Source of the DNA: VAZQ01 sp036557705
GTDB taxonomy: Bacteria > Pseudomonadota > Alphaproteobacteria > Rhizobiales > Xanthobacteraceae
Length of the DNA stretch: 64,000 nt
NCBI GenBank assembly: GCA_036557705.1
Contig: DATBHB010000155.1
Span: 47,567 to 111,566, forward strand
Reading direction: 5' to 3'
Shown: positions 45,448-54,300 of the stretch, in pieces
Position numbering within the stretch: the stretch's first letter is position 1
Layout: each line of letters opens with the position of its first letter
Notes under the pieces: generated by a model
What the model saw: only the letters and a program-made list of their open reading frames with translations
Database searches by the model: none
Told to the model about the DNA's origin: nothing
Translations under genes and position numbers: made by a program

Positions 45448-46341
45448 TCAGCTCTTCAGCGACGACGACCCCGATTTCCCTGCCGACGGAGGGCCTCCGC
45501 TTGCGCCGGTCCGCTCTTTTCCCTGCCCGTCGCCAGTTACTTTATTGCCGAGCGCCTGGAGCGTCTCGCCGACCTTTTCCGGCGTAATTCCCTGCGCTTT
45601 CGCCTCATCGAGCGCTGCGTCCGCCATCTGTTTCATCTGGCCGGCGATCTCGGAGGTCTTTTCGCTGACCTTGTCACGCAAGCGATCGCTTGCTTCCCCC
45701 ATCATTTGTTTTTCTGCCTCGCTGGTCGGAAGCGAGGCTGCGATTCCCGCACCGATGGCAAGGCCCACAGCGCCGAGCAGCAGCGGCTGCCGCTCGAAAA
45801 CGTTTGAGAGCGTTCCCTGAACGCCTGTGCTCCATTTCGCCGCCGTTTCCTGGAGCGCGCTCCCCGCCGCCGCGGTTGCATTTGTCATCGCTGCGGCGGT
45901 TCGCGACGCCATTTCCGCTCCCGCCTGGTAACCAGAAACTGCAGCGTCGGTGGCGCGTGCCGCCGTGCCGGATGCCGCGTCGCCCATTGCACCGGCAGCG
46001 GCGCTTCCGGCCTGCCAGGCAGGCTGCATCGTCGCCTGCCTTGCTTGATTGACGTTATCTCCAATGGACATTCCAAAGTTGCGCGCCGCGCCCGCGAATT
46101 GCCCGGCGCCTTGCACTGTTGTGCCGAACATCGATTTGCGGCCGCCGCCGCCGAACAGCGAGACGCCGCTCCCGCCCATGAACATCCAGAACACACCCAT
46201 GCCGATCAGAGCAGCCGAAACCGGATTTTCGCGCACCGCATTCTGCAGCGAGGTGAGGAAATCGCTTCCGCTTTCGACTCGTACCGGAAGTCCGCCGGAA
46301 ACCTCGCCATGGCCGTTGTAGGTCCGAACCTCATTCATCAC
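45448..46341 (-). CDS. Alanine-rich envelope/stress operon protein (4th gene)
   Basis: A 297-residue alanine/glycine-rich protein. A hydrophobic helix lies at about 42-60 (AALIGMGVFWMFMGGSGV), then a long helical low-complexity region of Ala-rich repeats. Next comes the module PLLLGAVGLAIGAGIAASLP and TSEAEKQMMGEASDRL, which is almost repeated in the DUF3618 protein of the same operon. It overlaps the upstream holin-like gene by four bases. A membrane-tethered, LEA- or apolipoprotein-like role in envelope protection is inference. Confidence 0.7.
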   Translation of the reverse strand: MMNEVRTYNGHGEVSGGLPVRVESGSDFLTSLQNAVRENPVSAALIGMGVFWMFMGGSGVSLFGGGGRKSMFGTTVQGAGQFAGAARNFGMSIGDNVNQARQATMQPAWQAGSAAAGAMGDAASGTAARATDAAVSGYQAGAEMASRTAAAMTNATAAAGSALQETAAKWSTGVQGTLSNVFERQPLLLGAVGLAIGAGIAASLPTSEAEKQMMGEASDRLRDKVSEKTSEIAGQMKQMADAALDEAKAQGITPEKVGETLQALGNKVTGDGQGKERTGASGGPPSAGKSGSSSLKS

Positions 46342-46727
46342 ACGTGCTCCTTTGCTGCCGCAACATCGCGCTGCAGCTGGTCAATCGTCCTGTCGGGAAC
46401 GAGAGAGTTGCTCTTGAGCTGCATGGCGCCGATCGCCGCCAGGATTGCCGTGATGGCAAGACCGACCACGCCGGCAATAAGGTGGGCGAGCGAGGCCGAC
46501 AGGCCAAGTTCCACGATCCAGGCGGCAAGCGCCATCAGCAACAGAACGATTGTGGGAATGATAAAGAAACCGGCGGCAATCAGGAGCGCCACCGCCCTCA
46601 TGGTTTCGCCAGCCTTGATCGACAGCTCGGCCTTGGCCAGCGCAAATTCATTGCGCATCAATTTGGAAAATTGATTGAGCGCGTCCCCGAAAAGCTCGGG
46701 AACGGAACGATTATCGACAACCGCCAT
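46338..46727 (-). CDS. Phage-holin-superfamily-like (PF07332) membrane protein
   Basis: A 129-residue protein with an N-terminal amphipathic segment (LFGDALNQFSKLMRNEFALA) and two membrane helices (VALLIAAGFFIIPTIVLLLM and LIAGVVGLAITAILAAIGAM). This matches the PF07332 'putative actinobacterial holin-X, holin superfamily III' family, which in Proteobacteria is found with DUF3618 and DUF883-like proteins rather than with phage lysis genes. It is co-transcribed with its neighbours, 26 bases downstream of the 46754 gene. Confidence 0.8.
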   Translation of the reverse strand: MAVVDNRSVPELFGDALNQFSKLMRNEFALAKAELSIKAGETMRAVALLIAAGFFIIPTIVLLLMALAAWIVELGLSASLAHLIAGVVGLAITAILAAIGAMQLKSNSLVPDRTIDQLQRDVAAAKEHV

Positions 46728-46753
46728 GGCTCAGCTCCTTCAAAGGCTGCCGT

Positions 46754-47302
46754 TCACGGCATCCCCGGAGTCCGCGGCGGCTGGTTCGCGTTCGCCGTCG
46801 ACGTCTTGAGGAAACGCACCACCGCAAAGCCGGCGAGGACGGCCGCGCCGATGAACGCGGTCGGCTGCCGGCGCGCAAAATCCTGAACGTCGGAGACGAG
46901 CTGGTTCACATCGCGCCGCTTGAACGCATCCGAGACACCCTCGATCCGGTCGGCCGCGAGGCGGATATACTGACCTGCCTGCGGCACATCGGCGAATTCG
47001 TGCGCGGCTCGGCGCATCGCTCCCGCCATGCCGCTGACGAAATCGGCGCCCGCAGCCTTCTGCTCCTCCACCGTCTGCAAAATCTTGTCGCCGGCTTGAG
47101 ACGCAAGATCCTTGGCGTTTTCCGCCACGCTTCCCGCTTGCTGCTTCGCTTCTTCGGCAACCTGGCGAGTGCCGGCCGCGATCTGAGCGGCCCCGCTCGA
47201 AACTGGCGCTCCCGCGGGTTTGTTCATCCCGCCTCCGCTTTGGGACCTGTTGCCGGGCCCGCCTGCTCCTCCTCGCTGGGACGACATGCTGGTCATGTTC
47301 AT
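46754..47302 (-). CDS. Nutrient-deprivation/stress-type helical membrane protein
   Basis: A 182-residue protein. A glycine/serine-rich disordered N terminus leads to a long helix (RQVAEEAKQQAGSVAENAKD), a second helical region (GAMRRAAHEFADVPQAGQYI) and one C-terminal membrane helix (TAFIGAAVLAGFAVVRFL). This resembles proteins annotated as nutrient-deprivation-induced in rhizobia. It overlaps the DUF3618 gene by four bases (ATGA). Confidence 0.72.
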   Translation of the reverse strand: MNMTSMSSQRGGAGGPGNRSQSGGGMNKPAGAPVSSGAAQIAAGTRQVAEEAKQQAGSVAENAKDLASQAGDKILQTVEEQKAAGADFVSGMAGAMRRAAHEFADVPQAGQYIRLAADRIEGVSDAFKRRDVNQLVSDVQDFARRQPTAFIGAAVLAGFAVVRFLKTSTANANQPPRTPGMP

Positions 47303-48363
47303 TCTCCGATCTTTGGATTGTGGTTCGAGATCGAGGGCGCCGTCGGGGGAGAGTCCTCCTTGCCCAACGCATCGCTCGCGCGTTCGGCGACACTGCCGAT
47401 TTTTTCTCCTGCGTGCTTGATCGTGTCGCGAACGACGTCCGCGTCGATCCCCTGTTCTTTCGCGCGCGCAGCAGCCTGCTGGTAAACGTCTTGTGCGGCT
47501 TCGGTCGCGACCTGGAGGCCCCGGTTCGCGAGATCGGTTGCGCGGTTCTTGAGTTGATCGCTGGTGTCCCCGAACATCTGGTGTTCGGCCTCGCTCACCG
47601 GCAATGCGGAGGCGATCACCGCGCCGGCCAGAAGCCCCACCGCTCCCCAGACGAACGGATGCTCTTCAATCGTTTCGGCGAGAGTGGCGCCCGATCGGCG
47701 CAGCGTGTCCGTCAGCTGGTCGCCGCTGCGAGCCATGGCGTCCACCCCGCTCTGGTAGGTCCCGGCAAGTGTCTCTTGCGCTCCCGACAGAGTGTCGGAG
47801 GCGACGTTGCGTGCCGAGGCGACAGCATCGCCGACAGCCCCGGCCGCGGCGGCAGCACGGTCGCCGAGCGCGTTCATGCCGGCCGTCGCGGCGCCTTTTG
47901 CATCGCCTGCCGCGCCGACGGCTCTCTCTTTTACGCCGGTGAGCGTGTCCGACATCGCCGAGGAGGCATCCTGCATTGTGCGCCTGGCGGTGTTCCCGAG
48001 GGACTCCGTCCCCCCACCCGTCGCATAGGAGCGCCCGAAAGCCGTGCCGCCCCTTCCGGCAAGGGCAAGGCCCGCCCCCACCAGCAGAACCGGCACGGGG
48101 ATATTCATCAGCAGCCGCCAGGCCGGGTACGCCAGACCGGCCGCCACGGCGACCGTCTGCAACGGATTTTCGCGGGCGCGCTGCTCCAGATTGCGAACGA
48201 AATCCTGCCCGCTCTCGCGGGCATAGGCTTTGACTTCCTCCTTGATCCTCTGCGCAGAGACGCGATGGTGCAATTCGTCCACGGTGTGGATGAGATCGGC
48301 ACGCGTGTGCTCCGCTTCCCTTTCGAATTCGGAAAGGGACCTGGCTTCGGCCTGGGTTGCCAT
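47299..48363 (-). CDS. DUF3618 protein, first gene of the envelope/stress operon
   Basis: A 354-residue protein. GGAGCATTTTC sets the start at MATQAEARSLSEFERE. The N-terminal 60 residues (EHTRADLIHTVDELHHRVSA) are DUF3618; a hydrophobic helix (VPVLLVGAGLALAG) is followed by a long Ala/Gly/Ser helical region. A second module, FVWGAVGLLAGAVIASALP and VSEAEHQMFGDTSDQL, parallels that in the 45448 protein. The family appears with general-stress genes in rhizobia. Gene order DUF3618, stress helical protein, holin-like, Ala-rich suggests one membrane-associated system. Confidence 0.8.
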   Translation of the reverse strand: MATQAEARSLSEFEREAEHTRADLIHTVDELHHRVSAQRIKEEVKAYARESGQDFVRNLEQRARENPLQTVAVAAGLAYPAWRLLMNIPVPVLLVGAGLALAGRGGTAFGRSYATGGGTESLGNTARRTMQDASSAMSDTLTGVKERAVGAAGDAKGAATAGMNALGDRAAAAAGAVGDAVASARNVASDTLSGAQETLAGTYQSGVDAMARSGDQLTDTLRRSGATLAETIEEHPFVWGAVGLLAGAVIASALPVSEAEHQMFGDTSDQLKNRATDLANRGLQVATEAAQDVYQQAAARAKEQGIDADVVRDTIKHAGEKIGSVAERASDALGKEDSPPTAPSISNHNPKIGE

Positions 48364-48407
48364 GAAAATGCTCCAGCTGTTCACAGCGCAATAACTGTCG
48401 GCGAAAT

Positions 48408-48432
48408 AACTCCTCGCTCAAACCGGTGTTCC
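48408..48432 (-). promoter_or_regulatory. Possible EcfG-type (general stress) promoter
   Basis: On the minus strand GGAAC (48432-48428) and AGTT (48411-48408) are separated by 16 bases. The published alphaproteobacterial EcfG consensus is GGAAC-N16/17-CGTT, so eight of nine bases agree. The start of transcription would fall about 35-40 bases before the DUF3618 ATG. Placement fits a stress operon; the match was found by eye and needs testing. Confidence 0.45.
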
Positions 48433-48643
48433 GTTTGTTCGTCGTGAAAGTGTCGAGGCGCAGAATCGCGCCCTATGTGCGGCGCACTTGCTATCCACGG
48501 TCAACACGCGTGAAACAGGTGCCGAGTTCTCGCGCGCGGCCGTCGCTACCGCTGGCGCTGCCTGCGCAGGCGTGGCGCCCGAAAGCTCAAACCCGCATGA
48601 GGTTCAGCAGACCGTCATTCGCGCGGTCTCTGCGCGCGCCACC

Positions 48644-49699
48644 CTATTTCCGATTCCTGAACAGCGCATTTCCCAGCCCCGTACCGATGGTGAATACCGC
48701 CCATCGCTCCACGTCCTGCATGGCCGGTACCTCGCTGAGGCCCTGAACAACCGCATCGTTGTGCATGACGACGGTGGTCTCGAACTCCCCGATTTCGGAA
48801 ATCGCCTCGACCAGAGTTGCGGGGAGATTGAACCGGCTGCTCTCCCAGTTGCCAGGCAGGTTCTGCGCACCACGCTCGATTGAACCGTCAGGCTCGATTT
48901 TTCCGGGACAACCGATCCCGATGAAGGGCGCGATATTCACGCTCTCTTTGCTGGCCGCGCGGAGCAGACGTCGGATCATCTGGATGAGTTCGTGGATAGC
49001 ATCATCGCGGTTCAGCTTTTCGTCCCCGTGGCGCCAAAGCTCAAATTTTCCCACCTTGGCCTTGGAAAAGTCCGCCGCTCGCTTCTGGTTGAGATGAACA
49101 ATGCCAGCCCGGATATTTGTGCCACCGATGTCTACGGCCAGGATTGCTTCGTGCGCCTTGAATATCCAAGGCGGAGCGAGCTGGATTGCGCCGAGCAGTC
49201 CAGCTTCGTCCGGCTCGTTGCGGATGATTGCGATCTCGGTTTCGATCTTTTCCGCTTTCAACAGAACCGACGCCCGTCCAATGGCGAGTTCTCCGACCCG
49301 TCGACCGCTGAACCCGCCTCCAATGACGATTCTTTCCGTCTCCTTCCAACCCTTCAGCTTGAGAAAACGCTGGAGAACCAGAGACAGCTCTTGCGCGAAG
49401 CTCTCGACGGCCCCTTGGACGACCGCAGCAGCTTCAAGATCGCCGCCGCTCAGCAAGGCATCGAGTTTCTTCTTGGTCAACTCGGTAGTGGCAGCATCGC
49501 CAAAAGGGTCCTGCCCGAGTTCCTGTAGCGGTTTCCGCCACTCATCGATGAATTGGTGAAATGCCCCCTTATTGGCGCGATCCCCTATGAACCCCTCGTT
49601 GTCCTTCAGCTCGACGTTGTATGCTTCGACCTCGACTGCCGGCAGCCGTAGGGCTCCGTGAGGAACGAGGAGTGAGTGGGTATCCTTGTCGCTCGCCAC
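48644..49699 (-). CDS. ROK-family protein with circularly permuted motif order
   Basis: A 351-residue ASKHA-fold protein. The motifs are out of the usual ROK order. RIVIGGGFSG (123-132), GLLGAIQLA (168-175), which normally end the protein, come first. The phosphate-1 loop AVDIGGTNIRAG (188-199), GIGCPG (261-266), NLPGNW (280-285), the catalytic ND pair (314-315) and the phosphate-2 loop TIGTGLG (337-343) follow and finish the protein. The zinc-binding HCxCGxxGC stretch is absent. It may be a sugar kinase or regulator lacking a DNA-binding domain. Two ORF halves being swapped by misassembly is unlikely, as the frame is continuous. Confidence 0.8.
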   Translation of the reverse strand: MASDKDTHSLLVPHGALRLPAVEVEAYNVELKDNEGFIGDRANKGAFHQFIDEWRKPLQELGQDPFGDAATTELTKKKLDALLSGGDLEAAAVVQGAVESFAQELSLVLQRFLKLKGWKETERIVIGGGFSGRRVGELAIGRASVLLKAEKIETEIAIIRNEPDEAGLLGAIQLAPPWIFKAHEAILAVDIGGTNIRAGIVHLNQKRAADFSKAKVGKFELWRHGDEKLNRDDAIHELIQMIRRLLRAASKESVNIAPFIGIGCPGKIEPDGSIERGAQNLPGNWESSRFNLPATLVEAISEIGEFETTVVMHNDAVVQGLSEVPAMQDVERWAVFTIGTGLGNALFRNRK

Positions 49700-49820
49700 T
49701 ATGTCATCTCGTTATGTCGTCTCGTTGTCGGATTGTCGTCGCCGGGATCGGACCCTTAACGTCAAGCCAATGTAGACGTTCCAAAACCTGGACAGCTTAG
49801 CGTTCTCTGGGTGCACCGAG

Positions 49821-50312
49821 ATGAAAATCATCTTTTTAGACATTGACGGTGTGCTGAACTGCAAGCAGACGCCCAATCCGCGAAAGCTTCCTTACATTGT
49901 GGATCCTGAGCTTGTCGCCCGTTTGCGCAGGGTGATCGCGAGTACTGGGGCGCAAGTCGTCCTTACATCGACGTGGCGTTACGATCCCGCCGGACTTTTC
50001 AGCGCAAGACATTGGGGCGTTCCGTTTATCGATGTCACGCCCGACCTGCCGCACGAGCCCCGCTGCAGCGAGATATGTTCATGGCTTCGGGATAATCCAA
50101 CAGTGCGGCGGTATGCCGTCCTTGACGACGAAGACGATGGACTCGATGGATTGCCCCTGTTCCAGCCGTCCTCGGTAACGGGGTTGACGGACAATATGGC
50201 CAAGGGCCTGGAAGATTATCTAAACGGGAAAACCGACAGGGACATGCGCGCCGGACGACTGACCCGTCTCTTTCAAAACCTCCGGGGTATCCTCACGCGC
50301 CACAAGGGCTGA
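49821..50312 (+). CDS. HAD-domain protein (Swiss-Army-Knife RNA-repair type)
   Basis: A 163-residue protein beginning MKIIFLDIDGVLNCKQ, with the HAD motif I DxDGVLN. VVLTSTWR carries motif II and AVLDDEDDG carries the acidic motif IV. The ARLRRVIASTGA spacing and short length match the HAD family associated with RNA-repair proteins (PF18143) found in phages and bacteria. Here it stands alone, without ligase or polynucleotide-kinase neighbours, so the RNA-repair role is inference. Confidence 0.8.
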   Translation: MKIIFLDIDGVLNCKQTPNPRKLPYIVDPELVARLRRVIASTGAQVVLTSTWRYDPAGLFSARHWGVPFIDVTPDLPHEPRCSEICSWLRDNPTVRRYAVLDDEDDGLDGLPLFQPSSVTGLTDNMAKGLEDYLNGKTDRDMRAGRLTRLFQNLRGILTRHKG

Positions 50313-50402
50313 CGTTCGGTCAAAGGCGATATGCTTCTGCAGGTACTTCGAACGCATACCCGGCTTTCGGGTTGATAATGAGATGGAGAGCGACGCCCGG
50401 CC

Positions 50403-51317
50403 GTGTGGAGCAGCAGAAATCAGTTCGATTGCCTGGTGATCGGCGGCGGCCCCGCCGGCTTGACAGCGGCGATCTACTTAGCGCGGTTTCGACGCAATGT
50501 CCTCGTCCTCGACAGCGGGGCAAGCCGGGCAGCGCTCATTCCTCGCACGCATAATTATCCCGGATTTGACCACGGAATTTCAGGCCGCGAGCTGCTGTCG
50601 GCGTTGAGAGAGCAAGCGCAAAGGTATAACGCCGTGCTAGCGGCCGATACTGTCACGACGCTCGACACCTCGAAGGACGGATTCCTGGCACAAACGGAAC
50701 GGGGTGGCAGCATCAGGGCGCGCAAGGTCGTGCTCGCTACCGGCATTATCGACGAGAAACCCGCGCTGCCAAGCCTGCCGGAATTCATCTATCAGGGGGG
50801 AGTGCGGTTCTGCCCGATTTGCGATGGCTTCGAGGCCCTCGATCGGCGCATCGGCGTGATCGGGCCGCTCAACCGGGCAATCGCGAAAGCCCGCTTTCTT
50901 CGCGTCTATTCTAGGCATGTCGTGTTGTTGCCACTCGATCGCGTCTTGCGGGTGAGCGAGCACGAGCGCGAGGTGCTCCGGCAAGCCGGCATTGCGGTTC
51001 CCTTCGAGCAGGTCGCCGATCTGGATACGTCCGGAACGAAAGTCGTTGCCAAACTGACGAGCGGAGCCTCGATCGAGTTCGATGTAATCTATTCCGCCAT
51101 GGGGGCGCGCGTCCGTTCGGAGCTTGCTACACGCCTTGGCGCTGAAGCCAATGAGATGGGCTGCCTGACGGTTGACGCGCACGGCAGAACACTTGTGCCG
51201 GACCTTTACGCGGTTGGTGACATCACCGTCCAACTTGACCAGATCAGCGTCGCGACTGGCCAAGCTGCCATTGCGGCCACTCACATCCACAACAGCCTCA
51301 CCCCGAATTACCGATGA
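50403..51317 (+). CDS. Thioredoxin-reductase-like FAD/NAD(P) oxidoreductase
   Basis: A 304-residue two-domain flavoprotein. FAD loop CLVIGGGPAGLTAA lies near residue 10, the redox pair is in FCPICDGFEA (about residue 139), and YAVGDITVQLDQISVA closes the FAD site. The NAD(P) loop region reads VIGPLNRAIAKA in place of the usual GxGxxA/G, so pyridine-nucleotide binding may be altered. Similar proteins act as low-Mr thioredoxin or bacillithiol-disulfide reductases. No thioredoxin gene is nearby. Confidence 0.85.
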   Translation: MWSSRNQFDCLVIGGGPAGLTAAIYLARFRRNVLVLDSGASRAALIPRTHNYPGFDHGISGRELLSALREQAQRYNAVLAADTVTTLDTSKDGFLAQTERGGSIRARKVVLATGIIDEKPALPSLPEFIYQGGVRFCPICDGFEALDRRIGVIGPLNRAIAKARFLRVYSRHVVLLPLDRVLRVSEHEREVLRQAGIAVPFEQVADLDTSGTKVVAKLTSGASIEFDVIYSAMGARVRSELATRLGAEANEMGCLTVDAHGRTLVPDLYAVGDITVQLDQISVATGQAAIAATHIHNSLTPNYR

Positions 51318-51376
51318 GCATGGGTCGAGCCGGCGGGGCTGGACCGACCGAAACACGCGCTGACCCCGACGGGTAA

Positions 51377-54300
51377 CTACGCATCTTCGGGAGCGCCATA
51401 CCCGCCGGCAGTCGGCGTGCGGATGGTGATTGCCTCGCCGCCTTCGAGCACGGTGGCGTCGCAGCCTTCGAGCTTTTCGATCCGGCCATCCTGACGGCGC
51501 ACCGAGTTTTCGCCGACCTCACCGGATTCGCCTCCCGCAAGCCCAAACGGAGGCACGCGACGGTGACCGGATAAAATGGTGCATTCCATCTTTTCCAGAA
51601 ACCGGATGGTGCGAGTGACGCCGTCGCCGGCGTGCCAGCGGCCGCGCCCGCCTGAGCCTTCGCGAATGTGAAAGTCTTCGAGCAGAACCGGATAGCGGAA
51701 TTCGAGTACTTCGGGATCCGTCAGGCGCGTGTTGGTCATATGCGTGTGCACGGCCTCGGTCCCGTTAAAACCTGGGCCCGCCGGCGAACCCGAGCAGATG
51801 GTCTCGTAGTACTGATACTTGTCATTGCCGAAATTGAGATTGTTCATCGTGCCCTGCGCGGCGGCAAGCGCGCCCAGCGCCCCGAACAGGCAATCCGTGA
51901 CCGCCTGCGAAGTCTCCACGTTGCCGGCAACCACAGCGGCCGGATAATGCGGAGAGAGCATCGACTTCGGCGGGATCACAATCCGGATCGGGCGCAGGCA
52001 GCCGGCATTCATCGGGATGTCGTCGTCCACCATCACGCGAAAGACGTAGAGCACGGCTGCACGCGTTACCGGCTCCGGAGCATTGAAATTCGACGGCTGC
52101 TGCGGCGAAGTGCCCGTGAAATCGACGGTGGCTTCGCGCCGCTTCTTGTCCACCGTGATTCGCACGCTGATCCAGGTGCCCTGGTCCATCTCATACTCGA
52201 AGCGGGAGTCATGGAGCCGGTCGATGACGCGGCGCACGCTTTCGGCGGCGTTGTCCTGGACGTGGCGCATATAGGCATGCACCACCGGCAGCGTGAACTG
52301 GTCGACCATCTTGCGCAGTTCGTGCACGCCTTTTTCGTTAGCGGCAATCTGCGCCTTGAGATCGTTGATGTTCTGAACCGGGTTGCGCGCCGGGTGGGCG
52401 GCCTTCGCCAGCAGTTCATAAAGCTCGCGCTCGCGGAAGCGGCCGCGATCGACGAGCTTGAAATTATCGATGTAGACGCCCTCCTCCTCGATCGTGGTGG
52501 CATTCGGCGACATCGAGCCGGGTGCGATGCCGCCGACGTCGGCGTGGTGGCCGCGGCTTGCAACCCAGAACAAAATTTTCGGTGGCGTGAGGTGCTCGCG
52601 CGCGTCCTTCGAGGCGAGCTTCGCCCGCACCTCAGGATGACGCGCGCGAGCCTCCTTCGTCATCCTGAGGTGCGCGCGCCCGCTTTCTTGGGCGCGCGCC
52701 TTGACCGTCATCCTGAGGTGCTCGCCCGGCTCTTTGGCCGGGCGAGCCTCGAAGGATGACGCCTCAAACACCGGCGTGCAGACCGTAATGTCGGGCAAAT
52801 GGGTGCCGCCGTTATAGGGAGCGTTGATCGCGTAGACGTCGCCGGGCGCAATGCGTCCGCGGTTTTCGCGGATGATTGTCTCGACCGCGCGGTCCATGGA
52901 GCCGAGATGCACCGGCATGTGCGGCGCATTGGCAACGAGCGAGCCCGAGGCGTCGAATACCGCGCAGGAGAAATCGAGCCGCTCCTTGATGTTGACCGAA
53001 TAGGCCGTGTTCTGGAGCGTAACTCCCATCTGCTCGGCAATCGACATGAACAGGTTATTGAAGACTTCGAGCATCACCGGATCGGCCGTGGTGCCGACTG
53101 CCCGCCGCCGGCGCGCCGCAACGATGCGGCGCAGGACCAGATGGTTGCGCTCGGTGATCGTTGCCTGCCAGCCGGGCTCAAGCACAATCGTCTGGTGCGG
53201 CTCGACGATGATTGCGGGGCCGCTTACTTTGTGACCCGGCGCGAGTTGATCGCGCGTGAACACTGTGGCGCGATGCCAGCCTCCGTTGGAAAAGAAGCGG
53301 GTACGGCGGGCCGGGGAGGGGAGAGGTCTGCGAGTCCCGGGCAGGCGCTTATCCCGGAATTTCGTTCCGCCCCCGACGGCTTCTGCCGAAACTGCCTCGA
53401 CTACAAGATCCTTGCTGCGATCGATAAAGCCGAACTGCGAACGATGCGCCCGCTCGAAAGCGGATTTCATCCTGGCGAGGGACATTTTGGCCGTGCCGCG
53501 AGCCGTCCCGACCGCAAATGCCGGAACGATGAGTGCCGTGTCGGTGCCGGCGTAACGAATGTGGGCGCTCACAAATGCTCCGATCTTGTTCGCTGCAACG
53601 CCCTGGGCGGCAACTTCGCGCACGGTTTCTTTTGCGAGCTGGCGGCCAATCCGGCCGACGATCGCGAGCGCGGGGGAGCCGAGCGGCTCTTCGACCGCCT
53701 GTTGCCTGGTCGCACGGATGTCGGCGAGGCCCATGCCGTAGGCAGACAGAAGCGACGACAACGGGTGGATCAGAATTGTCGTGATGCCGAGCGCATCGGC
53801 AACGAGACAGGCGTGCTGGCCGCCGGCGCCGCCGAAACAGTTGAGCGTGTAGCGGGTGACGTCATAACCGCGCTGCACGGAAATCTTTTTGATCGCGTTC
53901 GCCATGTTTTCGACCGCGATCTTGATGAACCCGTCAGCGGTCTCTTCCGGGGTTTTTTCGCCGATCTCGGCAGCGAGCTTTTCGAAGTCGGCGCGGACCG
54001 CGGCAGCGTCGAGCGGCAGATCCTGACGGGGTCCGAAAATTTTCGGGAAGAAATCCGGGATGAGCTTGCCGGCCAGCAGATTGGCATCGGTGACCGTGAG
54101 CGGGCCGCCGCGCCGATAAGACTTCGGCCCTGGATTGGCGCCCGCGGAATCCGGACCGACGCGGAAGCGCGAGCCGTCGAAATGCACGACCGAGCCGCCG
54201 CCGGCCGCGACAGTGTGAATCATCATCATCGGGGCACGCATGCGCACGCCGGCGACTTCGGTCTCGAATGCGCGCTCGTATTCGCCGCTGAAGTGCGATA

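Noticed and set aside
46338..46727. Prophage lysis gene (holin)
   Set aside because: No endolysin, capsid or integrase genes nearby; the gene is in a conserved-looking operon with DUF3618 and stress-type proteins.
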